DNA of 64,000 nt from Chondrosia reniformis (taxonomy: Eukaryota > Porifera > Demospongiae > Chondrillida > Chondrillidae), in NCBI GenBank assembly GCA_947172415.1, contig OX359190.1, positions 1,054,001 through 1,118,000 of the forward strand. The letters are read 5' to 3'. The stretch's first letter is position 1. The number at the start of each line of letters is the position of its first letter. Positions 46,601-60,100 of this stretch are shown here, piece after piece. The position numbers were made by a program, and so were the translations under genes. The notes beneath the pieces are model-generated. The model was not told the origin of the DNA. It did no database searches and saw only the letters and a program-made list of their open reading frames with translations.

Positions 46601-49569
46601 TTGAGTGTAATATGTGTTTACAATGTAATACACACTTAACATATTTGAAGTATTGACTATTCTCACCAATAAATCATTCTATGAATAAGGAGTTTCAATT
46701 TTTCATTATCCTAATTTGAGGGTAATCAGTTTATTATTCCTCAAACGCCTGCTACAGTTCACATGTGATCAACTAGAAAGTACTTTAACGTCCTCTATGG
46801 AGTGTCCTAAATGGTTTGGCGTTTTCTTTATCAGTTCGACCTGTTATTCGCTGTATTCAAAGACACCACTTTTACTATCATTTGGAGGTAGACCATTGTC
46901 ACAGAAATCGGAAGACTTTAATCCAAATTACATCCTTCTGAAGGCTCTTTCAGTTATGTAACACAACTTGGCTGTAGCTGTACTATTTGTTAAAACATTT
47001 ACAGGTTCATAAATACAGATCATTATTTTCCATCACACTCTTATCGATAAGAGTAGAATAGGGTCTTGATTATTCCATTGCTACATGTGAATGCTACACA
47101 TTGAGTATTGTCATTGCCTAACACTTCACATTAATTACTTTTCAATAGTTTACCCACAAAGGGACAGTCTGTGTTTATAAACAAACATTCTTTTGACAAT
47201 TTAGTCAGTAGGTCAATATTATTGGTGATGCTTAGCTTTAGGAAAACTAGCAAGAAGCATCTTTAGAGAACAGTCAATTCAGCCAAGTAATACAGTCAAT
47301 ACCCGACATCTCTTCTAAACATTCACTGACACATTCATTTGACTTCTGTTTACCTTTCACTTACTTTGAACAAGACAGATTGTATAATTTAAAAACGTGG
47401 CAACTCTCTTCTTTTTTAATAACAGACAAAAACAACAGCGCCCCAAAAATTAGGCTAAGACTTATTGAATACTAAAACAAAATGGCGGACTTCGCCTTGG
47501 GAAGCTTCCGTGTCTAGCAGTTAACTCTCGTTCTATTAGAAAGTAGTTTATTAAACGTGTCTACAACCAACATTTCTGTACTACCAACATCTTATAACTA
47601 ATCACACGAACGTTCACAGGACGAGAAATTAACATACGTACGTACGTAGCACGCGATAATCAAGAGTTTAACTACAGCGGATAATACTTGAAACGCTTTC
47701 CTCTACTTTCTCACTTCAAATACAAAGAACAAGAAGACTTAACAGTCTTCGTTAGTGGAAACAAGTTAACACTTAAATTCGTGAGAGCGTTCGTAGAACA
47801 CACTCTTACGAGAACATTAAAGCAATACAAGTCTTGTTAACATTGACACGCGCTTCGTGTACACTGAGCGCACGAGTTAGGTGACTCTAACGAAGGAAAT
47901 AAAACCTTCTAATGTTTCTATTTGAAGGAGAAAGTGCACGCGAAGCGCGTAACGAATGTTAACAAGACTTGTAATACTTAAATAAGTTTACTAACCTTAA
48001 CTGCAATATCGTACTGTACAGCTCTTGTCTGATGTTCTCCTCCTAATCCTCGTTCTCCTCCAAATGTGAGAAATGTAGTTCCGTTGAGGGAAGCCGTACA
48101 AGTGAAGTCATAAGACGTTTCTTCACTAATTCGTGTCCACTTCTTCTTCTCGAAAATGAAGATTCCTTTTGGACCTACTATGACTGGTAGTGTGCTGTAT
48201 TGTAATAGTGAACTGAACCTTGGTGCCTTCTCGAGCTCTTCCCAGTGATGTTCATCATTTGTTGTGAGTGAAGCCATAAAATTCTTCTTATTCATTCTAT
48301 AAAAATATCCATTGTAGTAGTAGTAGATGTAAATGTATTCACCACACAATGCCAACATGTGGTGATATGATAATGGTAGAGGAGGTTTCAGATTCGACTG
48401 TATCCATATTCTTTTGTTAATATCCAGGAATTCAATTGTGTCTACACTGCCATATGCTCCTTCTCCTCCAGAGACAATTACTAAGTCTCCAAATGCAAGA
48501 ACACCTGGCCAGGATCGGGCGGTGTGCATTGGAGGATATAGTACTTTCCATTCTTTGCCTGTCCACGTCACTAGATCGTTTGTAGGAATGCCACGAGTGT
48601 CTCTACCTCCTATTAAAGTAAACTGGTTTCCTAAGATGGCTGCTCCACTCTCAGAATGAGGAGGTCGAGGCAGTGTTGACCATTTAGTGTTCTTAACATT
48701 GTAAACCTGAACCTGTTCCTCAATGCCTCCATAGACGAATACACTTGGAAGATGTGCAAGTGCTTTAGCAGAGGATGTTCCACTCAACATTTTGGGGATA
48801 TTGGTGGAGTTGAGAAAATGACTTCCTCCAGCTCTGAGGAGGTCACTGCGAAAGACCTAATTGAGGTAAGAAACATTTACTGATTGAAGCGCGTCTGTTT
48901 GGAAACTCTAAATTAGCACACACGGATATGTAAGTTTTCAGTAGCAGTTTATTACAAGAAACCTTTGAGTTACAGTCTGTAAATCATGCAGTCTGTTTGT
49001 ACAAAGTCCAACTTAACAGAATGTAAAGAGTCATTTCAGCGTTTACTGTCTAATAGTCTATTAAATCTGAACCTCCTCAACGTGCACCAGTTAAACATTC
49101 TGCCACTATATGGACGAGCGGCGTACTTCGCTTTCTAAACTGTTCCTTAGAAGCCTACGAATTTCAAGGTTGCATTTCGCTAGCTAGTTTGAGCGAGGTT
49201 TTGCATAACCCAACAGTGTCGTAGTATTCTAAACAAAGAGACTTTGGGCAAGGGTCTCTGAAAGCTAAAGGTGTGACTGTTAGAGAGTTCTCGGGTAATA
49301 CCACTATTTCAACCTGGCGAGTTGGACGCATTTCAAAGACTGAACTAGTTTCTATTATCCGCTACAAGACCTGACTAGATATTTCCTGCGCTGAATGGTA
49401 CTATTTGCTGTAACGAGTTTCATATATACTGGCAGAACATGTAGTTTGCTAAATTAAACTGAACTCATTTTGACCGGTGAAAGGTTAGCGACTGTGAGTC
49501 TATATAGTAACACCCACTTCTACGAGAAACTGAATGAATAAATAAACTCACTTTATCTATGGCCGACAT
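43627..49569 (-). pseudogene. R4: kelch-Roc-COR-CARD gene with a one-base frameshift
   Basis: Exons: 49552-49569 (MSAIDK), 47996-48856 (kelch), 44252-46557 (Roc-COR), 43627-44091 (CARD-like). All splice sites are kept. The Roc exon is 2306 bases, not a multiple of three. The frame breaks at 45486-45490, where plus-strand GGGGGG of R2 and R3 is GGGGG. The first frame reads VFPQKRLPTK and stops just after; the second resumes at VDSQLQGDSK. P-loop, DTGGQ and VGTHLS precede the break; COR and CARD follow it. A homopolymer loss is either a real knock-out or a sequence error; the rest of the gene is undamaged, which favours a recent event or an error. Confidence 0.75.
47996..48856 (-). other. R4 kelch-propeller exon
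   Basis: 287 codons, intact and in phase. Variable turns here: HSE before SGAAILG, SW before PGVLAFGD, SY before HHMLALCGE, RF before SSLLQYST, DFT before CTASLNGT; the fourth-blade turn is YYYYNGYFY. Confidence 0.85.
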
Positions 49570-50880
49570 TGACAATTCAATAAACAAAAGAAGAGATGAA
49601 AAACTGAAACTTCACTTGTATTGCACTATCACAACTGCGATTGCAACTACATATAGCCTATTTGCAGTAATCTCTTTGATCTCAGCGTGTAGCACTCAAA
49701 AATGGCGGTTCGTATGCACTTCCGGTATTATCTAGTCACCTGGTCCTTTGGTGTTGCTTTGGTTGAAGGATCAAGTGAGGTAGGTAGGCCTACATACAAG
49801 TACATAGTAGTCTCTCCTGCCAGTGGAGGTCACATGTACTGATCTGATAAGGTCTGGTATTGTTTTGTGATGTCTATATACATTCCACAGGATCTTAATG
49901 AGGAAGTACTGATCCAATGAATATTATGAGAGCCCTTAAATTGTATTCATTGGTGTCATAATGTTATTCATTTGTTCTCCTTCCCTGCAGGGTGCAAATG
50001 TGGCTGGTACCAATTAAAAGATGACACCTACTTCTGAATCACTTGCTATATATATAGCAACAGTGTTGGGTCCACTGGTAAATATGACTGTGATGATGAT
50101 CTCCCAACTATAGGTCAACAAGGACAGATGGTCCAACTGGCAGCAATTGTGTATTGTCATATATTTGTTTGGATACAAAGAAAACTGTCAGAAAGGTGAA
50201 AATCATGCAAGTGGATCCTGGGAAAGAGACAGAACAGTAACCATGGCAACCATGGAGTCAGTAATGTTCCTTATATCTGATGATTCAATATGGTACCTCC
50301 TACCTTTTAATTTGTATTTCAGTAAATATTTCAATCAATTTAGAAACATGTATTACATTGTACATATAATAGGTTTTAATGAGTTATGTAACTGGATTGA
50401 AAATGTTACAATAAAACACATAATATTGTAAACATCTCGCATGAGAAAGAGTACAATTGATTGATACAACATTTATATAGGTACATATAGCACTAGACTA
50501 GGTACATATACAACAATGTATACGGGGTAAAAGAAAGGAGAAAATCATGCAAGTGGATCCTGGGAAAGAGACAGAACAGTAACCATGGCAACCATGGAGT
50601 CAGTAATGTTCCTTATATCTGATGATTCAATATGGTATCTCCTACCTTTTAATTTGTATAATATTTCAATCAATTTAGAAACATGTATTACATTGTACAT
50701 ATAATAGGTTTTAATGAGTTATGTAACTGGATTGAAAATGTTGCAATTAAACACATAATATTGTAAACATGAGAAAGACAATTGATACAACATGTATATA
50801 TATATAGGTACATATGGCACTAGATACTGTATAATATATACATTTCAAATGGTGTCATTACTATGTTTGGAGTGAGACCT
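49570..50880. other. R4-SemaD spacer with a local tandem duplication
   Basis: It contains AAAATGGCGG at 49699-49708 with the plus-strand MAVRMHFRYYL frame running to VEGSSE and a GTAGGT donor, a damaged hairpin near 49917, and two tandem copies of a block of about 290 bases (about 50193-50470 and 50540-50815). No confirmed gene. Confidence 0.4.
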
Positions 50881-53400
50881 TTAGCAGTCAAAACTATCAG
50901 TTTTAGTCAAACTGGTCTGACTGTGCCCAATGATGAAGGGTTGACCAGAGGTAGTCGACCATCTTCTTGACACCTCTGGTTTGGAGGTGCTGCTGATGGT
51001 GGAGGGAGTGTTGGAACGTCTCGCATCCTTCTCATTGATGGACCCCAGGACAAAGTTGAGAGAGCCTTGGGACAGTCTACTGTCTCTTTTGGTTTCCCTG
51101 GGGGAAAACCCTTCTGGTGTTGGAGGTAATTACTGAGACAAATAACTATCACATCTCTGATCACGAGGCGAGAATATCTTATATAGTGGGTGGAGCCTTG
51201 GGAGAGAGTACTTTCCCTCTTAATATCTCATACTGGACTGAAAGTAGGGGAGTTCTGAGACAGATTTGAGAAGGGCTTTTCCCTCCTAATGACTATATCA
51301 GGATAGTCTGAAGTTTGAGACATTGGAGCAACTCCCATTTTATAGTTTTTATCTGGCGACTGTTGAAGGTTGTCCTTAAACTTGTCATACTCCCAGTTGG
51401 TGATGGGTGTCTTAGGAGTCCCACAAGAGCTCTCTGCAAGGTTGAGGTCAGTAGGGAGGGACACTGCACTATCTGATGAGTTTTGGAGATCTGCCAGTTT
51501 CCTCAACAAGCCAGTCTCATTGTCAGTTTTTAGGTTCAAATTTAAGAGTGGAGGCTTTTCATCTTTGTTTTCTATAGTCTGGTTACTCCCTTTTACACTA
51601 ATTGGGGCATTCTCCCCTCCATCATCAAAGGCATTGTTGGGCTTTTGAACACCATTTGGAACTGATCCATTTGTAGATTTGTTGTTTCCGTTGGAGGAGG
51701 AATGGTAGCCAGTGTATGAATCTCCAAAGCCTTGCTTGTCATTTCTGTTTTGTCTCCATTTGCATATGAAACAGGCAAATATTCCAATTAACACACCTTG
51801 AAAAGGACAAGATTGGAAACACATTAAAATGGTGTATGATGAGTGGTATATTCAGAATTCACTGTTACAAGAAAATCTGTATAAAATGTCTACTTTAGTG
51901 AAAGCCACACTAAATAACCAACCCAGTAGGTGAGCACTTAAAAACAGCCATAAAATAGAGGTCCCAATTTATTGTAAATATGTGACATTTCCTTAATTGC
52001 TATATCTGATGATTATAACATTTCATAAACAACATGTTCATTTAGTTCAACAACTTTTAAGTCAGCAATTTCCTTCACAACACAAAATTACCACAAACTT
52101 GGTAACAGAACAACATTGCTAACAGGTTACACATAAGAAAGTGACAATATATGTGTGTTTTTATAGCAAACTATGTAGATATGTAGTATTCAATATTGAT
52201 GAGGTATCATTCTTGTCCTGTGATTAGAAGCCATTGGATGCTGCAGAAGCTACCAAACATCCAATTAGAGCTACTTTCCCAAGCGCTACATGATACACAA
52301 CACTTAGATGTAGGATAATGTTAATGCCAACAGTTGCCGACATTTAAGGGTCACAAAATCTTTTAGTTACAAACGATAGAATATTACTCATTGTGTTATT
52401 CCATTTGCTGCGATTACGCTCAGTAACTCTCAATAATCAGTACCCTCTACACAGCAATGAGACTTTACAGTACTACTCTAAACACTTACATTTACAAGTT
52501 TCATTCTCTTTCCTTCAAAAGAGTCATAATTATTCCCTCCTTCCTCCCCAGTAGGGAGGTTCATCTTGTAGCTGACATGACTGGCCTTTGCTTCCCCTCT
52601 CTCAGTACTATAAGTCAGCTTGTACAAGTACAGCTTCTTCTCAACTACAAAACAACAAACATTTATAAAGCGATGAGAAAGCAGTACAGGGAGATGGTTG
52701 CAATTTGGTATAGTAGACCAATCTCAACTGATGAAATGTCACAAAATGTGTGACTTTGGCTCTGACAGTATTCCAATGACACAAAATTCAGAGAATCATT
52801 CACACCTCCCAAAATGAAATCCTTAGTTCTACACTTATTTTAACAACACAGGAGAATGTACTCTAATGGTGACAGTTCTGTTATGTGCAAAGGGAGGAGG
52901 TGCTGTTGGAATAACATGACAAAGAGAGTCAGATCAACCTTCAACTCTCAACAAACAAGAAAATACGCATGTGGACAAATCACAAATCTAACAGAATGTC
53001 TTCAGGGTGGATGTGTGAGGCTTAAAGATAAATAATACAACAGTCTGTATTCAAGGAATGGAAATGATTTGGGAAAATTTGCTTTCCCCAAGGTCTTAAA
53101 GAGAATTTTTGCCTTTTTTCCCTGAAACCCTCTAATGGAGAAACAAAGTCAAATTCCTATGATTGGTCGTAATAGGTTCCAATTGTCACTGAGGAGACTA
53201 CTGGTGCTGTGCAATACATGAGCATTCCAACCACTTCCTTTTAAATACCAGCTTAGCCTAGTCGTTGTCATAGTTATCAGTTGCCATGACAATACTCATA
53301 CATTCACAGTATATATACACATTTATTCATGTAAATATTAAAAAGGAAACTCACTTGAATTATTTGTGGCAAATCCGAGGAATATTACAGTTTGTTCAGA
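50881..53400 (-). pseudogene. SemaD: decayed semaphorin copy
   Basis: The tail exon (50881-51796) has a nonsense change where the other copies read SPVRDIKRES: CGA has become TGA at about 51229-51231. A one-base loss follows near 51170. The membrane, linker and PSI exons are absent. A Sema exon with both splice sites remains at 52490-52644, and non-coding relatives of the SemaA intron 1 region (about 14285-14880) lie at about 52810-53390, ending in a damaged copy of the first Sema exon (AATTATTTGTGGCAAATCCG). Clearly a pseudogene. Confidence 0.8.
52207..52325 (+). repeat. direct repeat of about 118 bases, left copy
   Basis: It contains AGAAGCCATTGGATGCTGCA and CACAACACTTAGATGTAGGA. The right copy is at about 53479-53596, also on the plus strand and nearly identical. 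The two flank the remaining SemaD Sema fragment. No such repeat is seen at the equivalent place in SemaA or SemaB. Confidence 0.75.
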
Positions 53401-53478
53401 CTGCTCTAGAGAGGTGACTGTATATTCAGATACCACTGTACATAACGAGATGGATAGGTAGTATAGTTAATATTGACA

Positions 53479-53596
53479 TCATCCTTGTCCTGTGGTTAGA
53501 AGCCATTGGATGCTGCAGAAGCTACCAAACATCCAATTAGAGCTACTTTCCCAAGCACTACATGATACACAACACTTAGATGTAGGATAATGTTAC
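53479..53596 (+). repeat. direct repeat of about 118 bases, right copy
   Basis: Partner of 52207-52325, differing at a few bases (TGTGGTTAG against TGTGATTAG; AAGCACTAC against AAGCGCTAC). It lies at the border between the semaphorin-derived block and the CEP70 3' flank. Confidence 0.75.
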
Positions 53597-53647
53597 GATC
53601 CATAAATGCCAACAGTTGAGGTGTCTCTGGAGTACAAGGAAATGTGT

Positions 53648-53817
53648 TCAGAGTCTAAGTAGTGCAATCAGCTTCACAAAACATACATTTGCTTCAAGTT
53701 TTAATTGATCCACAAATTGATTCACTACCTTAAAAATTTGTTCTTGGAAAACACTGGTGAGCTCTGAATTGGTATTTGATTCTTCCCTCTCTTGAAGAGA
53801 TTTCAGCCAACTCTTCT
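53648..53817 (-). other. open stretch downstream of CEP70, possible exon
   Basis: After a good acceptor (TTTGTACAG ending at 53818) the minus strand stays open for about 55 codons, including EKSWLKSLQEREES and FKVVNQFVDQLKLEAN, then stops at 53648. It looks helical. It lies beyond the CEP70 stop codon. It could be the last exon of an alternative CEP70 transcript or an exon of a lost gene; no family recognised. Confidence 0.25.
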
Positions 53818-53844
53818 CTGTACAAACACACAGTAAAATTATGT

Positions 53845-53975
53845 GATACAGTTTTGTCATTTATGATATTTCTTGTTGTCAAATGTTCTGATCAGGAGGG
53901 TCTTCATCAGAGACTGAGAGATACCATAGAATATCAAAAACTATCAAATAAGTCTAAAGATGTTCCATCCAATTA
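53845..53975. mobile_element. decayed foldback element
   Basis: It shares CTTCATCAG-GACTGAGAGATACCATAGAAT and AAGTCTAAAGATGTTCCATC with the elements at 9509 and 36058 but has lost most of its left arm. It lies in the CEP70 3' flank, so it is an independent insertion or a remnant of the old semaphorin flank. Confidence 0.45.
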
Positions 53976-54122
53976 TATAAAACTACTTGTAACAACATCA
54001 GTGTTACTGTACCAACAATTTCAATGTACCTTAAAATATATTTCTTTTCAATACAACATACAAAGTACATACACATACAGTATTCTGTTAAAAGTAACTG
54101 TCAGTGGAGGAAGAGAAGAATG

Positions 54123-57100
54123 TCAGGAGGAAGTAAGGGAGAGTTTAGCCTTTAATGCAGGAATGACTTCACCTGGCCTCGTGACATTAAGACACTGAAT
54201 CACTTCTTCCATAAATTGCTTAAAGGGTGGAAGAAACTCTTCAACCAATAGCAACCTTTCCAGTAACCTTAATTGACAGAAGGAACATATGTATATGTTA
54301 ACGTATACACACAACAAGTTGAAGGCATAGCAATTAAAGGAAAATGACAAGTGAGGTGAGATTAATGAAAAGGTAATATAAGATTTAGAATAAGCAGAGA
54401 TGTAAGGACCGATAGTAACCAAACAGCTAGTGGGTGGGTCCAGCTAGTGGGCGGGTCCAAGTGACTATTACTCCTATCTTCTTACCAACCAAAGAGAAAA
54501 AGCATTGTCACATAATAAATTGATCTGTGTCAAAACTCCAACACTCCAAGGTAGGTTTTATTAAGATGAAACACTTTACATGTGCATAGCCCAGTTGAGA
54601 AGAAGAGAAGGACGTAGGAGAAAACTCTTGTATCCTCATCCAAAGCTCTCTTTAGGTTTAGTTCCCTATAGGCCTTTATTCTCAAGTACGTAGATGTAGC
54701 ATATGTGAGAAAAATGGTGTGTTTGATTATTCATAGGCAACTTACTCATCCGGTGACTTGTAGCCAAACTTTTGGTCAACTCTCAACCAAAATCTGCTTT
54801 CCTGAGCTGTGACTAACTTGTCAACATGCGAGAGCAAAACATTCACTGAAGAGGATTCTGTCAATAAAGTAGAATGTACATGTGGTATATGACTAATTTA
54901 AGTGATAATCAAACCACAAGTTTTTATATAATCATCCTGAAATATCATGAAGAGGGAAAAACAAAATAAGCAAATTATTTTCATAGTCTGCATATTAACT
55001 ATATCTATAGAAAAATGGTATTTTAGATATATATATATATATTTTTATATACAAAATGGAACTTACATTGAAACTATATGTGTAGGTATGTATGGCATAT
55101 AGATCATATTACACTTGTTATCTTGAAGCTGTAAAGTATGTTCAATTTAACAAAATGTCATGTTTCAAAATACCACAGCGAGTAAAAATACATCAAAGAG
55201 CATGAAGACCATCTCACAACCCATACCAGTGACTGCCCGTATCTGGCACTGGGATGCCATCATATTGACATACAGTATGTACCTATTTGAAGGGCCTCTT
55301 GAATGGATCTTACAACATTCTTATACTTTGACAAGGATGTGTACACTTCATTCATCTTTGGGAATACACCACTCAATTCTGCCACATCAAACAGCTTCTG
55401 GAAGTGGGCTACCATGGCCGGTATAGAAGCATCCTTAGCTACCTGGGAACAACAAATAAAGAAAATTAAATTAGAAACTATTAAGAACAACAATGCTCTG
55501 TAAAACAGCCCTGGCTTAATATTTAAGAACAACAATTCTCTGTAGAACAGCCCTGGCTTAATATTTAAGAACAACAATTCTCTGTAGAACAGCCCTGGCT
55601 TAATATTTAAGAACAACAATGCTCTGTAAAACAGCTCTGGCTTAATATTTAAGAACAACAATGCTCTGTAGAACAGCCCTGGGCTAGAACAATACAAATA
55701 GGATGTAGAAATCCGTTCAAAATGGCCACTTATACATTCACTGGGCTAAACAATACTGGCTGAGAAATGACTATTTGACCTTTCAATAAGAATCAATTTC
55801 AGTTGTAACATCTATTTGGCCTCCTGAAGCAGCATATTCTACACACTTGTCAAATCAAAGTATTGACATATGCATCCCTGGCCTGTAAAGTCAAAGGATT
55901 CAAGATATAGAAAAGACAAAGACTCCCAGGATCACTGATGAAGGGTGGAATTCCCAGAAACGGCTGTCTGACCCAGTGGAGAAGAAGATGAAAGAAGGGA
56001 AAAGAAGGAAGAAAAGACTCCTGTATCCTCATCCAAAAGCTTACTTCAGATTTATTTCCCCTATAGGCTCTTTTACAGAATAGGCATATAGCATGTGGGA
56101 AAATGGTATCTTAGATTTTTCATAGATTGGGTTTGACAAGTTATAAAGGTATAGAGTATGCTGGGTCAATCAGTATATGGTTTTCTTTAAAGAGGACAGG
56201 ATGAGGCCGTGCAGGTGAAATGAAAAAAAAAAACACTTGTTACATTTTAGGAATGATGTCATTGCTACATTCAAAAGTCCAACACTTGTTGAAGTCTTTA
56301 GAAATGCAAATGTTTTTCAAGACAAAATTTTTACTCTAGATAACCAACAATTAATCATTCTTGTAATCTGATAGAAAAAACTTAGAATTTCTTTGCACCC
56401 CCTGTCCTGCATTCCTCATGCACCTCAGCATTACACAGTATACTGGGGTTTTACTATAAAGTTACAAGATGCAAAAGCTAATTATTTCTCTTATTAATTA
56501 ACTAATTGCACTATCAAAGGGTATGTATGTACATTATATTATATACGTAATATACTCACACACAATGTATACATGTTTCACAGGATTCACAGAAGATCAA
56601 GATAAAGAAAAAGACAAAGACTCCCAGGATCCCTGATTAACTAATTAATACACAGAGGGATTGAGCAGGCCTCCGGGGAAGAGAGAGAGAAATGGTTTCT
56701 TCTCCAGGGAGTGTAAGTGGCCACTCAAAGAGGAGACTGCATCACGCCTCAGTGATGGACACTCTCAACACATAGTACTTCTACTAGTTCATCCATTTAT
56801 TATGCTTACTATGTTATCTTATTATAACATATACTATATACGTATATAATATATATATAAAATAAACTCACTCATATTTTATGTAAAATAAATTATTATT
56901 TAATACACTATCAAAGGGTACGTACATTATATTATATAATATACTCACACACAATGTGTACATGAAAAACCTAATACACCATTTTCCTACATGCTACATG
57001 TATGCCTATTCTGTAAAAAATCCTATAGGGGAACTAAACCTGAAGAGAGCTTTGGATGAAGATACATGTACGTACGTAAGTATATTTATATATATGTGCC

Positions 57101-60100
57101 TATATAGAGTATGCATGTGAATTGCAGATCTGTGTATACATACTTGATCTAGTCAAATTACATTTGTAGAGAGCTTTAAATACCTGCTATATATACAATA
57201 GTTTATCAATTAATGGAGGAATGATCAGAATTATGACTTAAATTATGCATCTAAACCAATTAATTACGATATTAACAAAAGAATGCACAATCCACCCACT
57301 CATCTCACTAACTGTGCACGTACGTCTATTATGTTGGCACGTACATACAATACATATGATATGGATGAACTATTTATGTAGTAAAAGGTTTGAAAATGGT
57401 TCTTCAAGTAATATACGTACGTATATGCATATATGTACATACGTACATATAAAAATGATTCCACTTTAAGAAGCAAGATGAGTGAGGCACAAGTCCCCCT
57501 ATCCAAGTGAAGGAAAACAGCATAGCTCTACGTATATATATACAAAAATGCAAGTTGCGTGTACCTATACTTATAATATTATTTCACTATTTTACTCACT
57601 GCATGATTGTAAATGTTAATTTTATGTTGATACTATATTTTATTTTCAATGTTTAGTTTTTCATCTCCCTTATTTATGTATAGCATTTAATTATTATATT
57701 ATTACTATTAAAATAAAAATTCAAGATGAATAAAATACTGTAAATACTCATCTTTATAGTCATATGAAAGAATATTTTAAATAACTACTAGACAATTTGA
57801 AAATGTTGCACAACTTTAATATACCAACACAGTATATACTGTGATAAACTGTTATATGAACAATGTATAATTACATAGATCATTAAGTCTTTACTGTCAA
57901 CATTTCAGATGTACTACAATTGCAAAACTTTCTAAATAACAACACCCTCTCCTACCTCCCTCCCACCTCCCTCCCACATCCCTCCCACCTTCCTCCTACC
58001 TCCCTCCCACCTCCCTCCTACCTTCCTGCGAGATCCTTGGCCCAACCAGGTTCTTAGTAGTGCTGCCAAATCCTGACAGGAAAGGCATTCCAGGTCAATG
58101 TCAACACTTCCAACCACATCACAGAAGACACAGTACAACTCCTGCAAAAAGACACATACAGATAAGACTAGAAGGATCACAGTGATGCATAATAATATCG
58201 AGATAACATTCCAGTTTAAGACCCTGATAATAAGGAATCATGCAAACTGTCAAATAACACCATTACAGTGATGGCTTGTCATCTGTCAGATCTGCTCTTC
58301 GCCTACACAACTGATACCCTCTGATAAGGAAGAGAGTGGAGAATGAAGTTTAGAATTCCACGTTGCTACATAAATGTATACAAGCCAACGAATGGCTTCC
58401 CAGTTTATTCCTTTGATAGAGCAGTACCAGAATATTGCCTTTGTAGACAATTAAACTCATTGCCATAAGGTAGTGTTCTCCTCTTACAGGCTAGTGAATG
58501 GTTCTCTTAAATCATTGGAACATGCATAGCAACTAACTTTTAAACCTTCAAACTGCTTCAACCAATAGGATAGCACTGGGATCACATGACTCCAAGTCAC
58601 ATGACACCAAGGATAATGAGGTGGTGCCATGGCAACAGATTCCAAATTAGGAGGATGAGGTGCAGTGGGATGGTTGACAATGTCTATCACTGATCCAATG
58701 AACTGACAGAATATTAAGATTGGATGAGCAGATGAGTGGATGGATGGATGGATGGATGGGTGGATGGATGAGTGGATGGATGGATGAGTCAATGAGTGGA
58801 TGGATGGATGGATGGATGGGTGGATGGATGGATGAGTGGATGGATGGATGGTTGGATGGATGGATGGATGGGTGGATGGATGGATGGGTGGATGGATGAG
58901 TGGATGGGTGGATGGATAGGTGGGTGGATGAGTGGATGAGTGAATGGATGAGTGGATGGATGGATGAGTGGATGGGTGGATGGATGAGTGGATGGGTGGA
59001 TGGATGGGTGGATGGATGGATGGATGGATGAGTAGATGGATGGATGAGTGGATGGGTGGATGGATGGGTGGATGGATGGATGGATGAATGGGTGGATGGA
59101 TGGATGGATGGGTGGATGGATAGGTGGGTGGATGAGTGGATGAGTGAATGCATGAGTGGATGGATGGATGAGTGGATGGGTGGATGGATGGGTGGATGGA
59201 TGGATGGATAAATTGGTGAATGGATGGATGAGTGGATGGGTGGATGGATGGGTGGATGGATGGATGGATGGATGAGTGAATGGATGAATGGGTGGATGGA
59301 TGGATGGGTGGATGGATGGATGAGTGAATGGATGAATGGGTGGATGGATGGATGGGTGGATGGATGGATGGGTGGATGGATGGATGAGTGAATGGATGAA
59401 TGGGTGGATGGATGGGTGGATGGATGAGTGGATGGATGAGTGGATGGATGGATGGATGGGTGGATGGATGGATGGGTGGATGGATGGATGGGTGGGTGGA
59501 TGGATGGGTGGGTGGATGGATGAGTGGATAACATACCTTTTCCATGTTTTCTGCTATCTTAAGTCTACCTTGATATCTACATACAGTTTCCATGGCAACC
59601 TCAAAGGAAGTAGCCTCTACTAAGGAACACATCCGATGTAAACTTTCAGACAATGCATTACATCTCTCTTCTTCCAAGAGTAGCTTCACTCTACATTAGT
59701 GAGACGAGGAGGATATGACACGACTAGGCACTTCACTCTACATTAGTGAGACGAGGAGGTTATGACACGACTAGGCACTTCACTCTACATTAGTGAGACG
59801 AGGAGGATATGACACGACTAGGCACTTCACTCTACATTAGTGAGACGGGGAGGATATGACACGACTAGGCACTTCACTTTACATTAGTGAGACGGGGAGG
59901 ATATGACACGACTAGGCACTTCACTCTACATTAGTGAGACGAGGAGGATATGAGACAAGTATGCAAGTCAATAAAGTAACTATGTATGTACAGGAAAAGG
60001 GTCAATTAGGGTGATCTGGGTCATTTAAAGGTTTTAATACTGGTGTATGTATTATAGAATAACCAACCACTTGGAAAGCTACATATAAGTTTTAGATATC

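Noticed and set aside
55260..55697. Frame with repeated [13 protein letters not shown]
   Set aside because: Read-through of the 42-base intronic repeat upstream of the CEP70 exon; the acceptor CCCAG separates them.
58484..59534. Very long minus-strand frames rich in THPSIHP and a plus-strand frame rich in WMDGWMG
   Set aside because: They are translations of the GGAT minisatellite inside a CEP70 intron; real exons with splice sites lie on either side.
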